Source: Bacillota bacterium
Lineage (GTDB): Bacteria; Bacillota; Clostridia; Oscillospirales; Oscillospiraceae
Length of the DNA stretch: 64,000 bases
Direction of reading: 5' to 3'
NCBI GenBank assembly: GCA_023402075.1
Contig: JAEXCS010000013.1
Coordinates: 45,400 to 109,399, forward strand
Positions 9,271-19,128 of this stretch are shown here, in pieces; positions within the stretch are counted from its first letter, which is position 1; the number at the start of each line of letters is the position of its first letter. The notes beneath the pieces were generated by a model. That model saw only the letters and a program-made list of their open reading frames with translations, had not been told where the DNA came from and did no database searches. The position numbers were made by a program, and so were the translations under genes.

Positions 9271-9689
9271 AGGATCAGCAAAAGACCCAGAGCGATTAAA
9301 AGCTCCTCGTCCGCTTCTTCTCTAAACAAAAAGAAAATCATAAGAAGGAGAATCAGATCACCGGAGTCCACGTTGTCCAAATGTAGTTTATCCAGCAGCC
9401 GCCGCAGCGTAGCCGAGAAGCCTTCGCCGTGAAGCGGTGGGGGCGGCGGGCCAAAAAACGGGTCCTTGGGCGGCGGAAACGGGCCGGGACCCCCACCTCC
9501 GCCGGGAGGAGGTGGAGGTGGCGGTCCGCCGGGATTAGGCCGAAAATTGCCGTCGGGCGGAGAGGGGCCGCCGGGGCCCGAACCAAAGCCATCGCCGGAC
9601 GGAGGTGGTCCCCCGGGGCCGGGGCGGGCTTCTTCTTCGGGAATGCGGGAATAGGAGCCGTCGTCGTTGCGGATATAGCGGTTATACAT
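9267..9689 (-). CDS. Gly/Pro-rich small protein with hydrophobic acidic C-terminus
   Basis: A 140-aa protein of unknown function. Residues 20-85 are low-complexity Gly/Pro runs (several tracts of five or more prolines). The C-terminal 45 residues form a compact domain with a Leu/Ile-rich segment flanked by acidic residues (LDNVDSGDLILLLM, then FREEADEELLIALGLLLIL). It is the last of three small minus-strand genes. A role in the spore or its surface is possible from the composition and a sporulation-like promoter upstream of the operon, but is not shown. Confidence 0.7.
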   Translation of the reverse strand: MYNRYIRNDDGSYSRIPEEEARPGPGGPPPSGDGFGSGPGGPSPPDGNFRPNPGGPPPPPPPGGGGGPGPFPPPKDPFFGPPPPPLHGEGFSATLRRLLDKLHLDNVDSGDLILLLMIFFLFREEADEELLIALGLLLIL

Positions 9690-9702
9690 CCCTCATCCTC
9701 CC

Positions 9703-10137
9703 TCACGTCTCCCAGTTGGCGATGAATTTTTTTCCGATATGAACAATGCGCGCCAGCTGAAGCGCCCGTTCAATTTTTGTCTGCCGTTCGGCCTTTAAGT
9801 AAGGGCTCAGAGCATACAGCAGCGCGCGACTGTTGTTGTTTTGGTGACTGCCCAGCTCTCCGATCAGGGGCATCAGTCGGGCAATGGTACCCGGATCGAT
9901 GCTGCCCAGCAACGAGCTGAGGGGATTTTCACCGGGGGGGGGCGGCGGCGGGGGATAATTCCCCGGGGCAGGATAATTCCCCGGTGGTGGGGGCTGATAG
10001 CCGCCCTGCGGCTGCCCCGGCTGCGGGGCCGGCGCAGAGCTGTTTCCTCCGCCAATAGACTGCGCAAGCTGCATAATCTGCGCCATACTGTTGGGGTCTG
10101 ACAGAATCGCGTTCAGTTTATCCTCAAATTCCGCCAT
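9703..10137 (-). CDS. Pro/Gln/Gly-rich small protein
   Basis: A 144-aa hypothetical protein in three parts: an N-terminal helix-rich part (MAEFEDKLNAILSDPNSMAQ), a central proline tract with repeated PGNYP units (about residues 40-70), and a C-terminal helical part (LMPLIGELGSHQNNNSRALL onward). No signal peptide is visible. It lies 13 bases upstream of the Gly/Pro-rich gene and 21 bases downstream of the 85-aa gene. The shared disordered-spacer design suggests that the two products act together. Confidence 0.7.
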   Translation of the reverse strand: MAEFEDKLNAILSDPNSMAQIMQLAQSIGGGNSSAPAPQPGQPQGGYQPPPPGNYPAPGNYPPPPPPPGENPLSSLLGSIDPGTIARLMPLIGELGSHQNNNSRALLYALSPYLKAERQTKIERALQLARIVHIGKKFIANWET

Positions 10138-10158
10138 GCTATCCGCCCCCTTTTGGAT

Positions 10159-10416
10159 TTATTTTTTAATTGCCTGATTGATGCGATCCACCAGCGCCGC
10201 ACCTTCCGAGCTTTGCATTAGCTGGTTAATCATCTGTGAAAGCTGCCCGGAGTCTCCCCGCATGGCGTTCATTGTCGCCTGCTGAAGGGATGCGCCGCCG
10301 TTTGCCTTAGACATCATTTCTACCAGCTTGCGTCCGTCCTGCGAGGTAAGCAGGCGCTGAACGGTGGCAGGGTCCTGATTGAGCTGCTGAATGGTTTGTC
10401 TGGTCTTATCGTCCAT
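10159..10416 (-). CDS. Small helical protein, first gene of the small-gene operon
   Basis: An 85-aa protein of unknown function, predicted all-helical and Gln-rich (MDDKTRQTIQQLNQDPATVQ at the start). The chosen ATG at 10416 is preceded by AGGAGG at a 6-base spacing; the reading frame continues nine codons upstream without a ribosome site. It begins the three-gene minus-strand operon. Confidence 0.7.
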   Translation of the reverse strand: MDDKTRQTIQQLNQDPATVQRLLTSQDGRKLVEMMSKANGGASLQQATMNAMRGDSGQLSQMINQLMQSSEGAALVDRINQAIKK

Positions 10417-10456
10417 GATAGCCTCCTGTCGGTGGTTGAACAATCGCTGTCAAGGC

Positions 10457-10484
10457 AGTATATGAACCAACTGGAAAAAAAGTG
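10457..10484 (-). promoter_or_regulatory. Possible late mother-cell (sigma-K-like) promoter
   Basis: On the minus strand AC at a suitable -35 position is followed 17 bases later by CATATACT, matching the CATAnnnT form of sigma-E/sigma-K -10 elements. It lies about 40 bases upstream of the 85-aa gene. This is pattern matching on short motifs only. Confidence 0.3.
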
Positions 10485-10578
10485 CGCCTTATTGGAAAAT
10501 TCCCGCCCGGATAAGGCGTTTCTCTTGGAGAAAGCCTTGATCCAAGCGGGAATTTTCATTTGGGACGATAAAAGAAAT

Positions 10579-11190
10579 TTACCGGTTTCCCAGATACGCG
10601 TCAATCTCAAAGTCCAATAGGGCCGTGTCCTGACGGAGATACAGCGGGTGGTGGGGATGGCCGGATTTCAAAAGCGGCCCTGCGGAAAGCCATCTGGCTC
10701 CGGCAGGGCGGCTCTCTTCGGCAAAGTCCCGCAGGCAGTCCATCAGATAGGGCCGCTTTTCAATGATATTGCCCCACGCGGCCCACAAGGCGGGGCGGGG
10801 AGACAGAGACAGGAGATAGGCAAAGGCCCTGCGGTTTTCACCGTGGAGATAGGCGTTGCAGGCGCGCTCCATGTCGTTGGGGCGGGTGGCCCGCTGGGCG
10901 TAAACGTTGAACATAAGAAAGCTGTCATACCCGTTGTTCAGGGCGATGCGCCGGGCGGAGCTGACGGTGGGGTCCAGTTTGTCGGGAACGGCGGTAGAGG
11001 GGTTGATGCCTAAGCAGATCAGGGGGTTTTTACCCCGGGTACCCAAGATGTAGCGGTATTCCGTATAAGCGTTGGGAACGTACAGCCATTTTTCAGCGTC
11101 ATATTCCGGATTGGGACGCAGCGCGGCCTCCAGTGCCGCGTCAAAGGGCAGGACCTCAATTTCTCCGGTGGTGGAACTGGGAATATGCAT
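10579..11190 (-). CDS. DUF1643 domain-containing protein
   Basis: Belongs to the DUF1643 family, whose biochemical role is unknown. The characteristic core is RYILGTRGKNPLICLGINPS near residue 45, followed by SARRIALNNGYDSFLMFNVY and WAAWGN. At 203 aa it is the usual size. The ATG at 11190 is selected because AAGGAG lies 8 bases upstream; the frame extends 27 codons further without one. It is a single gene with its own promoter, divergent from addB. Confidence 0.85.
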   Translation of the reverse strand: MHIPSSTTGEIEVLPFDAALEAALRPNPEYDAEKWLYVPNAYTEYRYILGTRGKNPLICLGINPSTAVPDKLDPTVSSARRIALNNGYDSFLMFNVYAQRATRPNDMERACNAYLHGENRRAFAYLLSLSPRPALWAAWGNIIEKRPYLMDCLRDFAEESRPAGARWLSAGPLLKSGHPHHPLYLRQDTALLDFEIDAYLGNR

Positions 11191-11220
11191 GAGCACGGCT
11201 CCTTTTCGACAGTTTTCTTC

Positions 11221-11249
11221 AGTGTAGCAGGCTTGGGGCAAAAAAGCAA
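11221..11249 (-). promoter_or_regulatory. Sigma-A promoter for the DUF1643 gene
   Basis: TTGCTT and TACACT on the minus strand with a 17-base spacer, about 30 bases upstream of the chosen start. Confidence 0.6.
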
Positions 11250-11414
11250 ATCCGCTGTTCATATGGGCCAAAATGTGGTATCATGACGAGAGAAGAGAAA
11301 CAAATGATTTTGGCCGCAAGAGCGCTGTGTGCCTGCGGTATTTTAGCCTGCAAACAAGCGCTGTGGGCGCTTTTACGGGAGATGCGGCCTGAGGCGGCGG
11401 AAGGGAAGAAAGTC

Positions 11415-14400
11415 ATGCTGAAAATTCTTATGGGACGGGCACGGAGCGGAAAATCCCGGCGGATATTGGGGGAAATTGCTGAAAAGGGCGATTCCTCCCG
11501 CCAGATTTTGCTGGTGCCGGAGCATGCTTCCCATCAGGCGGAGGTGGATTTGTGCCGCGTCTGCGGTGATACCGCCAGCCGCCATGCGGAGGTTTTAAGC
11601 TTTCGCCGCCTTGCTACCCGGGTGCTGGCGATTACCGGCGGCGCTGCGGACGTGAGCATTGACGCGGGCGGAAAGCTGTTGCTGCTGCAACGATCTCTGA
11701 CGGAGCTGGCCCCGGTGCTGAAGGTTTACCGCCGTCCCAGCCAGCGGGCCGGATTTCTGGAGCAGCTCTTAGGGCTGCTGGATGAGCTGACCAGCTACGC
11801 CGTTTCGCCCATGACGCTGGCGGCACAGGCGGAGGACATTCCCAGCGCCATGGGAGACAAGCTTCGGGATCTTGCCTTGATTTACGCAGATTACGAAGCG
11901 CACCTTCACCGCCCGGAAAAGGACGGCAGGGATCGTATCGTAAAACTGCGGGATCACTTGGAGGAATCCCGATACGCCGACGGAGCGGACGTGTATCTGG
12001 ATGGATTCTCTTATTTTAACGGACTGGAAGTAGAGATTCTGTCCGTGCTTTTGCGCCGCGCCGCCAGTGTGACAGTGACGCTTTTAGGAGACGAGCAGGG
12101 GGCTGGCGAGATTTTCGAGGTATCCGTGCGTACCCGGGACAGGCTGCACCGGTTGGCGGAGGCCGCAGGCGTGCCCTCTGAAATTCAGTATGTTGCGTCC
12201 CGCGATGAGTCGCCGATGGGTCTTGTAGAGCGGGCATTCTTTGACGGAGACGAGGCTTGGGAGGGAGAAGCTTCCGCCGTATGTCTCCGGGAAGCGGACT
12301 CTGCCTTCACGGAGGTGGAGCAGACCGCTGCCGACATTCTGCGGCTGGTGAAAACGGGAAAATGCCGATTTCGGGACATCACCGTGGCGGCGCGGAACAT
12401 GAAGGATTACGCGTCCGTCATTGAAAATGTCTTCGAGCGGTACGGTGTGCCGGTCTATCTCAGCCGGCGAAGCGACATTCTGGAAAAGCCGGTGCTGTCT
12501 CTGCTGGCCGGTGCGCTGGACGCCATCACCGGCGGGTGTGAATACGAGGATATGTTTCACTACCTGAAAACCGGGTTGGCGGGACTTTCACCCGAGGAGT
12601 GCGACCGGCTGGAAAACTACGCGCTCACATGGGAAATCCACGGCTCTCTCTGGCTGCGGGAAGCAGACTGGTCTGCCAATCCCGGCGGCTACGGCGCTCC
12701 ATGGACCGATGCGCGGCACGCCGAGCTTGCAGAGCTGAACGAGTTGCGCCGTCTGGTGCGTGGTCCTTTGAAGCTGCTGTCAAATGGGATGAAAGCCGCA
12801 CAGACGGCAAGGGAGCAGGTGGATGCACTTTACGGATTTATGGAGTCGCTGCACCTTCAATCCGCGTTGGAAGAGCAACTTCAGGCGCTTGGAAAGCAGG
12901 GAGAATTACAGACGGCGGAGGAGACGGGCCAGCTCTGGGGGATTCTCTGCGGGGTGCTGGACCAATTCGTAGAGATTCTCGGGGACGAGGCCATGGACGC
13001 CGAGACGTTTACCCGCCTGTTTCGTCTGCTTTTGACCCAGTACAGTGTGGGAACCATTCCCCCTGCGCTGGATCAGGTGTCCGCCAGCGAGATTACCCGG
13101 AACGACCGCCATACGGCGAAGTACCTCTTTTTGCTGGGAGCAAACGACCATGTTCTGCCCGCCGTGGCCCAGCGGGGCGGCGTGCTGAACGATGAGGACC
13201 GGGAGGAGCTTGCCGTCCGGGGGATTCGTCTGGCCCCTACCGGGATGGAGCAGTTCAACGTGGAGCTGCAAAATCTCTATGCGGCCCTTGCCCAGCCCAC
13301 GGACGGGCTGACTGTCAGCTATCCGATTTCCGACGTCAACGGGGCGCAGCTTCGGCCTTCCTTTGTGGTGGAGCGGCTGGGAAAGCTGTTTCCGGAAAAT
13401 CGGGTGGAGCGGGAAAGCGGAAAAAGGGAATACCGTCTGGCGGCGATTGCCCCTGCGCTGGAAGCCGCTGGGGGAAATCCGGGAGGGCCGGTGTGGCGCT
13501 GGTTTGCGGAACGGCCGGAGTGGGCAGTGCAGCTGAGCGCCATGGAGCGGGCCGCCGCCATGGGGCGGGGGCGGCTGAGCCTGCCCGCTGTCCGGGCGCT
13601 GTACGGCGAGCAATTCAGCATGTCTGCGTCCCGACTGGAGCGGCTGCGCCAGTGTCATTTTGCCTATTTCATGCAGTACGGTTTAAAGGCCCGCCAACGG
13701 AAAACCGCCTCTTTTGATGCGCCCCAAATCGGCACATTTTTGCATTTTATTTTAGAAAACGTCACGGAAGAAGTGGCGAAACAAGGCGGATTTGCAACTG
13801 TTTCCCGGGAAATGTTATTTAAGCTTACAGACCGATTTATGGATGAATACGTACAGAGGGAGCTGCCCAATCTCCAAGATCGGACGGCCCGGTTTCGTTA
13901 TCTCTTTTCCAGACTTCGAACAACGGCCTATGCCGTGGTGGAGGAGACTGCCCGGGAGTTGGCGCAGTCGGACTTCGTACCGGTGGAATTTGAGCTGTCC
14001 TTTGGAGACAAGGGGACGCTGCCTGCTGTCACCGTATCGGAACCGGACGGGGAGCTGCGGGTAAACGGGAAGGTGGACCGGATTGACGGTTGGCTGAAGG
14101 ACGGCAAGCTCTACCTCAGGGTAGTGGATTATAAAACAGGAAAAAAGACTTTTGATCTGGCGGAGGTCCGCATGGGACTGGACATCCAGATGCTGCTGTA
14201 TCTGTTCACGCTGAAAAATCAGGGCAGTGCTTATTTCGGGCAGGAGGTAGTGCCTGCCGGGGTGCTGTATCTTCCGGCCCGGGATGAGATTCTGGCGCAG
14301 GAGCGGAACGTAACCCCGGAGAGATTGGCGCAGGAGCGGGCGAAGGCATTGCGCCGAAGCGGTCTTTTGCTGAATGAGCCGGAGGTTTTGCAGGCCATGG

Positions 14401-14735
14401 AGCATGACGCGCTGACCGAGCCGAAGTATTTGCCGTTACGGGTGGACCGGGAGGGAAATCTCTCAGGCGGAATCGCCTCCGCCGCCCAGCTTGGGCGGCT
14501 TGGCAGCTATGTGGAGCGGCTGCTTCACGACATTGCCGCCGAGGTGCGGGATGGTGTGATTGATGCGGACCCCTGCTGTCACGATGAGAATGACAGCGTA
14601 TGCCGTTTCTGCGACTGGGCGGGGGCCTGCCACTTTGAGGACGGCCGGGGCGGCGACCGCCTGCGCTATATCCGAAAGGTAACGGCGGCGGAATTCTGGC
14701 AGGAGCTGGACGGAGAGGAGAACGGACATGGCTAA
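11415..14735 (+). CDS. addB: AddB, helicase-nuclease subunit (ATP-dependent DNase)
   Basis: One subunit of the AddAB recombination complex, which resects double-strand breaks for RecA loading. The N-terminus MLKILMGRARSGKS carries the Walker-A-like loop. The C-terminus has a RecB-type nuclease core (LRVVDYKTGKK) and the four cysteines of the Fe-S cluster, one in RLRQCHFAYF and three in the terminal CxxxxxxxVCRFCDWAGAC region. At 1106 aa the length is typical. The frame is open from 11283, but that ATG falls within a TATCAT promoter-like sequence; family members begin just before the Walker motif, so 11415 is preferred. It overlaps addA by 8 bases. Confidence 0.92.
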   Translation: MLKILMGRARSGKSRRILGEIAEKGDSSRQILLVPEHASHQAEVDLCRVCGDTASRHAEVLSFRRLATRVLAITGGAADVSIDAGGKLLLLQRSLTELAPVLKVYRRPSQRAGFLEQLLGLLDELTSYAVSPMTLAAQAEDIPSAMGDKLRDLALIYADYEAHLHRPEKDGRDRIVKLRDHLEESRYADGADVYLDGFSYFNGLEVEILSVLLRRAASVTVTLLGDEQGAGEIFEVSVRTRDRLHRLAEAAGVPSEIQYVASRDESPMGLVERAFFDGDEAWEGEASAVCLREADSAFTEVEQTAADILRLVKTGKCRFRDITVAARNMKDYASVIENVFERYGVPVYLSRRSDILEKPVLSLLAGALDAITGGCEYEDMFHYLKTGLAGLSPEECDRLENYALTWEIHGSLWLREADWSANPGGYGAPWTDARHAELAELNELRRLVRGPLKLLSNGMKAAQTAREQVDALYGFMESLHLQSALEEQLQALGKQGELQTAEETGQLWGILCGVLDQFVEILGDEAMDAETFTRLFRLLLTQYSVGTIPPALDQVSASEITRNDRHTAKYLFLLGANDHVLPAVAQRGGVLNDEDREELAVRGIRLAPTGMEQFNVELQNLYAALAQPTDGLTVSYPISDVNGAQLRPSFVVERLGKLFPENRVERESGKREYRLAAIAPALEAAGGNPGGPVWRWFAERPEWAVQLSAMERAAAMGRGRLSLPAVRALYGEQFSMSASRLERLRQCHFAYFMQYGLKARQRKTASFDAPQIGTFLHFILENVTEEVAKQGGFATVSREMLFKLTDRFMDEYVQRELPNLQDRTARFRYLFSRLRTTAYAVVEETARELAQSDFVPVEFELSFGDKGTLPAVTVSEPDGELRVNGKVDRIDGWLKDGKLYLRVVDYKTGKKTFDLAEVRMGLDIQMLLYLFTLKNQGSAYFGQEVVPAGVLYLPARDEILAQERNVTPERLAQERAKALRRSGLLLNEPEVLQAMEHDALTEPKYLPLRVDREGNLSGGIASAAQLGRLGSYVERLLHDIAAEVRDGVIDADPCCHDENDSVCRFCDWAGACHFEDGRGGDRLRYIRKVTAAEFWQELDGEENGHG

Positions 14736-17700
14736 AATTAAACTGACTCCCGCCCAGCGCGCGGCGGCGGAAAACCGGGGCGGAAGCCTGCTGGTGTCGG
14801 CCGCGGCCGGGTCCGGCAAGACAAAGGTGCTGGTGGAGCGCCTGTTTCTCTACATTCTGGAAGACGGCTGCAACATTGACGACTTCCTCATCATCACCTA
14901 TACCAAGGCGGCGGCGGCGGAGCTGCGGGGAAAAATTGCGTCGGAGCTTGGAAAGCTTTTGGGGGAGTATCCCGGTAATGCCCATCTTCGCCGCCAGCTT
15001 ATGCGGGTATATCAGGCGGACGTAAAAACAGTGGACGCGTTTTGTACAGCGCTGCTGCGGGAAAACGCCCACCTGCTGGCAAAGGAGGGAGAGCGGCACT
15101 GCCTGACCCCGGACTTCCGGGTGCTGGATGAGGGCGAGGCGGAGCTGCTGCGCCGCCGGGTACTGGACCGCACGCTGGAGGAATTTTATAAAAATCTGGA
15201 TGATGCTTCCGGTGGTGCGCTGCTGGCGGATACGCTGGGCGCGGGCAGGGATGACGGAGCGCTGGCGGAGTTGGTGCTGGAGCTTCACGGAAAGCTTCAG
15301 AGCCACGCCTATCCGGAGCGGTGGCTGGAGGAAAACCGGGAATCGTGGCTGAATCTCTCCGGAACCTTTGATGAAACGCCCTACGCCAAGGAACTGTTGG
15401 AAGGAACCGTCCGCAGGGCGGCGTCTTGGGCGGACATTTTCCGATCTGCCGCGCAAAGCGTGGAAAGTGATACGGCTTTACACTCCGGATACGGTGAAAA
15501 GTTTTTGGCTGCCGCTGCCTCTCTGGATGCGCTGGTGGAAGCGGCGAAGAAAAGCTGGGACGCCGCGGGGCTGATGGCGGAGGCGGTGGACTTTCCCCGT
15601 CTGACCACACCCAAGGGACGCAAGGACGACCCGGAGGTTTTACGGCTGAAATCCCTATGGGACGGATGCAAGGCCGACGTAAAAAAGCTGCGGGCGGAGC
15701 TGAACGTCACCGGGCAGGAGGCCATGGAGGATTTGTCCGCCGTAGCTCCCGCCATGGCGGCGCTGCTGGAACTGGCGGGGGCATTTTCCCGGCGCTACCG
15801 GCAGGAAAAGCTGCGGCTGAATCAGGCGGATTTTTCCGATCAGGAGCATCTGGCGCTGGAGCTTTTGACGGGGGAGGACGGAACGCCCACGGAGTTGGGA
15901 GAGCAGATTTCTGCCCGCTATATGGAGATTTTGGTGGACGAGTATCAGGACACCAACGAGGTTCAAAACCACATTTTTCAGGCAGTGTCTCATGGAGGGC
16001 AGAACCTTTTCACCGTGGGAGACGTGAAGCAGTCCATCTACCGCTTCCGGCTGGCGGACCCGACCATTTTCCTGCGGAAATACGCCGCCTTTAAACACCA
16101 TACTGACGCGCAGGAGGGAGAGGAACGAAAAATTCTTCTGTCACAGAACTTCCGTTCCCGCCGGGAAATTCTGGACGCGGCCAACTTTGTTTTTGAAAAT
16201 ATCATGTCCCCGGAGCTGGGAGAGATGGAATACGGTGCGGACGAAAAGCTGTATTTCGGCGCGGAGTATTACCCGGAGCGGGGCGACTGCGCCCCGGAGT
16301 ATCACCTGATCTGCGCCCGCCAGCGGTCGGCAGAACTGGAACGGCCTGTGAAAAAGGGCATGGCGGAGGCCCGCCTTGCGGCAAAGCGGATTCGGGAATT
16401 ATTGGACGAAGAGTACCTCGTCACCGGCGAGGACGGTATTTTGCGGCCCTGCCGGGCGGAGGATATCGTGATTCTGATGCGCTCCCCGGGAAGCCGGGGA
16501 CTGGCATTTTCGGCCGCACTGGCGGAACGGGGCGTGCCCTGTTCCTTTCAGGAGCAGAGCGACTATTTCTCCTCCATGGAAGTGGCCACCGCGCTGAGCC
16601 TTCTTCAAGTCATCGACAATCCACGGCAGGATGTGCCGCTGATTGCCGTGCTCCGTTCGCCCCTGTTCGGGTTTACGCCGGACAGGCTGGCCCGTGTGCG
16701 GGCAGGCACGGCGGACGGGGATTATTACGATGCGGTGTGCCGGGACGGGGGAGAAGACTGCCGTGCCTTTCTTGAGACGCTGGACCGTCTGCGTCTGTTG
16801 GCCCGGGACATGAGCGTGGAGCGCCTTCTGTGGAGGATTTACAACGAGTTGAACGCGCTGGGGGTGTTCGGCGCCATGGACCGGGGCGAGGAGCGAAAGG
16901 AAAACCTGATTGCGCTGACGGAGCATGCGGAGAATTTTGAGGCCAACGGCTGCCGGGGTCTGTTTCTGTTTTTGGAGCAGCTTCAAAAGCTCATCGACAG
17001 TGACCGTGCCCCCGCCACTCGCGGAAAATCTGACGCAGGGGGCGTGCGGCTGATGAGCGTCCACAAATCCAAGGGTCTGGAATTTCCCATCGTACTGTTA
17101 TGCGATTTGGACCGGGCTTTCTCCCGGATGGATTTTGATACCCCCGTGCTGGTGCATCCCGCGTTGGGTCTTGGCCCACGGCGGGTGGATTTGGAACGTC
17201 GCATTCATTATCCCACCATGGCCCGTCGGGCTTTGGAAGGGAAGCTGCGGCGGGAAAACCAGTCTGAGGAGCAGCGCATTTTGTATGTGGCCATGACCCG
17301 CCCCAAGGAAAAGCTGATTTTGCTTCACAGTCTTTATCACGCACAGAGTAAGCTGAAGCAATTGGTAAGCCTTGCCGCCTGTCCTGTTCCGCCGGAGACG
17401 GCAGCTACCTGCCGGAGCTATGGAGAGTGGCTGCTGCTGCCTCTGCTGTGCCGCCCGGAGGCAAAGCCTCTGCGGGACCTTGCAGGCGTAGAACCGGAAA
17501 ATTTTTACGGTGGAGACGAGAATAACTGGCAAGTATTTATCCATGACAGTGAAGATTTTCAAGAGGTTTCAGCGTTTCAGGAGCAGATTAAACAGGATGA
17601 AGGGCAGGCTGGGACGGATTTAAGTCTTTTAGAGATGATTTATCCCTATGAGTTTGCCACACGCTTCCCCGCCAAGCGGACGGCGACCCAGCTTAAAGGC

Positions 17701-18291
17701 CGTGAGAAGGACGAGGAAGCATCGGAAAATGCGCCCCGCCCAACTGTGCTGCGACCGTTGGATCAGCCTCGGTTCCGGCAAACCGGCGGGGGACTTACCC
17801 CTACGGAACGGGGTACGGCGGCCCATCTGGCTCTTCAGTATCTGGACTTTTCTAACCCGGACGCAGCAGGGCAGGTGGCGGCTCTGCGGGAAAAGCGCCT
17901 TTTGACAAGGGAGCAGGCGGACAGCGTGGACATTGCGCAGCTAAAAGCATTGCTTTCCTCTCCGCTGGGGGAAGAAATCCGCAGCGGGAAAAACGTCCTG
18001 CGGGAGTATCCATTTACCGTTTTGATTCCGGCCACGGAGCTGGATGGGGACGCGGGGGAAGATCAGGTGCTTCTTCAGGGCGTGGTGGACTGCTGTTTTG
18101 AGACGGAAGAGGGACTAACCGTGGTGGACTTTAAAACCGACCGTGTGTTTGGAGGGGAGGTTGCCCGCCGCGCGGAGCACTATCGGCCGCAGCTGGCGGC
18201 TTACGGCGCGGCGCTGGAGCGGGTTTTGGAGAAAAAAGTGGTTCGAAAGGCGCTGTACTTTCTGGTATCCGGAGAAACGGTGAGCCTGTGA
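14728..18291 (+). CDS. addA: AddA, helicase-nuclease subunit
   Basis: UvrD-family 3'-5' helicase plus C-terminal nuclease, partner of AddB in double-strand-break repair. The motifs are SAAAGSGKTKVLVERL (Walker A), ITYTKAAAAELRGK (motif Ia), LVDEYQDTNEVQ (Walker B/II), GDVKQSIYRFRLADP (III), RLMSVHKSKGLEFPIV (V), RILYVAMTRPKEKL (VI), and VVDFKTD of the RecB-type nuclease near residue 1133. At 1187 aa it is full length. GGAGAACGGAC lies before the ATG inside the addB end. Confidence 0.95.
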   Translation: MAKIKLTPAQRAAAENRGGSLLVSAAAGSGKTKVLVERLFLYILEDGCNIDDFLIITYTKAAAAELRGKIASELGKLLGEYPGNAHLRRQLMRVYQADVKTVDAFCTALLRENAHLLAKEGERHCLTPDFRVLDEGEAELLRRRVLDRTLEEFYKNLDDASGGALLADTLGAGRDDGALAELVLELHGKLQSHAYPERWLEENRESWLNLSGTFDETPYAKELLEGTVRRAASWADIFRSAAQSVESDTALHSGYGEKFLAAAASLDALVEAAKKSWDAAGLMAEAVDFPRLTTPKGRKDDPEVLRLKSLWDGCKADVKKLRAELNVTGQEAMEDLSAVAPAMAALLELAGAFSRRYRQEKLRLNQADFSDQEHLALELLTGEDGTPTELGEQISARYMEILVDEYQDTNEVQNHIFQAVSHGGQNLFTVGDVKQSIYRFRLADPTIFLRKYAAFKHHTDAQEGEERKILLSQNFRSRREILDAANFVFENIMSPELGEMEYGADEKLYFGAEYYPERGDCAPEYHLICARQRSAELERPVKKGMAEARLAAKRIRELLDEEYLVTGEDGILRPCRAEDIVILMRSPGSRGLAFSAALAERGVPCSFQEQSDYFSSMEVATALSLLQVIDNPRQDVPLIAVLRSPLFGFTPDRLARVRAGTADGDYYDAVCRDGGEDCRAFLETLDRLRLLARDMSVERLLWRIYNELNALGVFGAMDRGEERKENLIALTEHAENFEANGCRGLFLFLEQLQKLIDSDRAPATRGKSDAGGVRLMSVHKSKGLEFPIVLLCDLDRAFSRMDFDTPVLVHPALGLGPRRVDLERRIHYPTMARRALEGKLRRENQSEEQRILYVAMTRPKEKLILLHSLYHAQSKLKQLVSLAACPVPPETAATCRSYGEWLLLPLLCRPEAKPLRDLAGVEPENFYGGDENNWQVFIHDSEDFQEVSAFQEQIKQDEGQAGTDLSLLEMIYPYEFATRFPAKRTATQLKGREKDEEASENAPRPTVLRPLDQPRFRQTGGGLTPTERGTAAHLALQYLDFSNPDAAGQVAALREKRLLTREQADSVDIAQLKALLSSPLGEEIRSGKNVLREYPFTVLIPATELDGDAGEDQVLLQGVVDCCFETEEGLTVVDFKTDRVFGGEVARRAEHYRPQLAAYGAALERVLEKKVVRKALYFLVSGETVSL

Positions 18292-18334
18292 TGCAATCCG
18301 GCAAAAACCACTGGAAAATTTGGCTGGATTGTGC

Positions 18335-18340
18335 TATACT
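18335..18340 (+). promoter_or_regulatory. Extended -10 promoter for the zinc-ribbon gene
   Basis: TGCTATACT is an extended -10 element 50 bases before the next start, with only a weak -35 (TGGAAA at 18312-18317). Confidence 0.5.
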
Positions 18341-18390
18341 GCCAATTTAACAATTGATACTTGTCGGAAACGAATATTTGAGGTGGATTC

Positions 18391-19002
18391 ATGGAAAATG
18401 AAATGAGAACCTTCGGTTATCTTTGTCCTGCCTGCGGAAAACCAGTGATGGCGGCCCGTTCTCTGTTTGCGCTGGAGGCATCCGGCGTGGAGGTGGAGTG
18501 CGGCTGCGGCGGGTCGGCTCTGCGGACGGAATTTGACGGACAATGGTGCAAAATGATTGTCCCCTGCGGACTGTGCGGCGAAACACACAGCACCCGGTGT
18601 GCCCCAGCGGATTTGACCCGGGAGGGCGGTGTGGCTTTCGGTTGCGCCAAATCGCAGGAATTTTGCTGCTATGTGGGAGACGAGGGTAGCGTTGAAAAGC
18701 ATTTGCGGACACTGGAGATTCTGGCGGAGAAGGAAAAACGGAATCAGGAAAATGGCGGCGAGCCGTTTTTGGACAGTGTGATTATGTATGAGGTTCTGTC
18801 CGAATTGAAGGAAATTGCCGCCCGGGAAAAGGGAATTACCTGCGGATGCGGAAGCCATGAATACACCATGGACATCCGTCGCTCCGCCGTGGATTTAAGC
18901 TGTAAGGACTGCGGCGCGAAGCTGCGGATTCCCGCCGCCACGGAGGATGACTTGGACGATTTGTGCTGCCATTTGCGGCTGACAATTCCCGGCGGGGTGT
19001 AA
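18391..19002 (+). CDS. Multi-zinc-ribbon protein of unknown function
   Basis: A 203-aa cytoplasmic protein with at least three pairs of CxxC-like metal knuckles: LCPACGK near residue 11, ECGCGG near 34, CGLCGE near 56, then CGCGSHE and CKDCGAKL in the C-terminal half. The arrangement suggests two or more structural zinc sites around a central charged helix. No catalytic motif is evident. It stands between addA and a metal exporter, which is not strong evidence of function. I do not recognise a named family. Confidence 0.75.
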   Translation: MENEMRTFGYLCPACGKPVMAARSLFALEASGVEVECGCGGSALRTEFDGQWCKMIVPCGLCGETHSTRCAPADLTREGGVAFGCAKSQEFCCYVGDEGSVEKHLRTLEILAEKEKRNQENGGEPFLDSVIMYEVLSELKEIAAREKGITCGCGSHEYTMDIRRSAVDLSCKDCGAKLRIPAATEDDLDDLCCHLRLTIPGGV

Positions 19003-19128
19003 GAGTCTGCGGGCGGCATGGACTGTTGCGTTTGCCGCCCTTATGCGGCCCCGGAAGGAGCGGAGGATACGGGTCCGCGTCCCTTACGGTCATCTTGCCG
19101 GAAGTGGGCGGGAAAAGGAGTTGACGGT

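Noticed and set aside
11283..11414. N-terminal extension of AddB from ATG 11283
   Set aside because: That ATG is within a promoter-like TATCAT, and family proteins begin directly before the Walker A loop.
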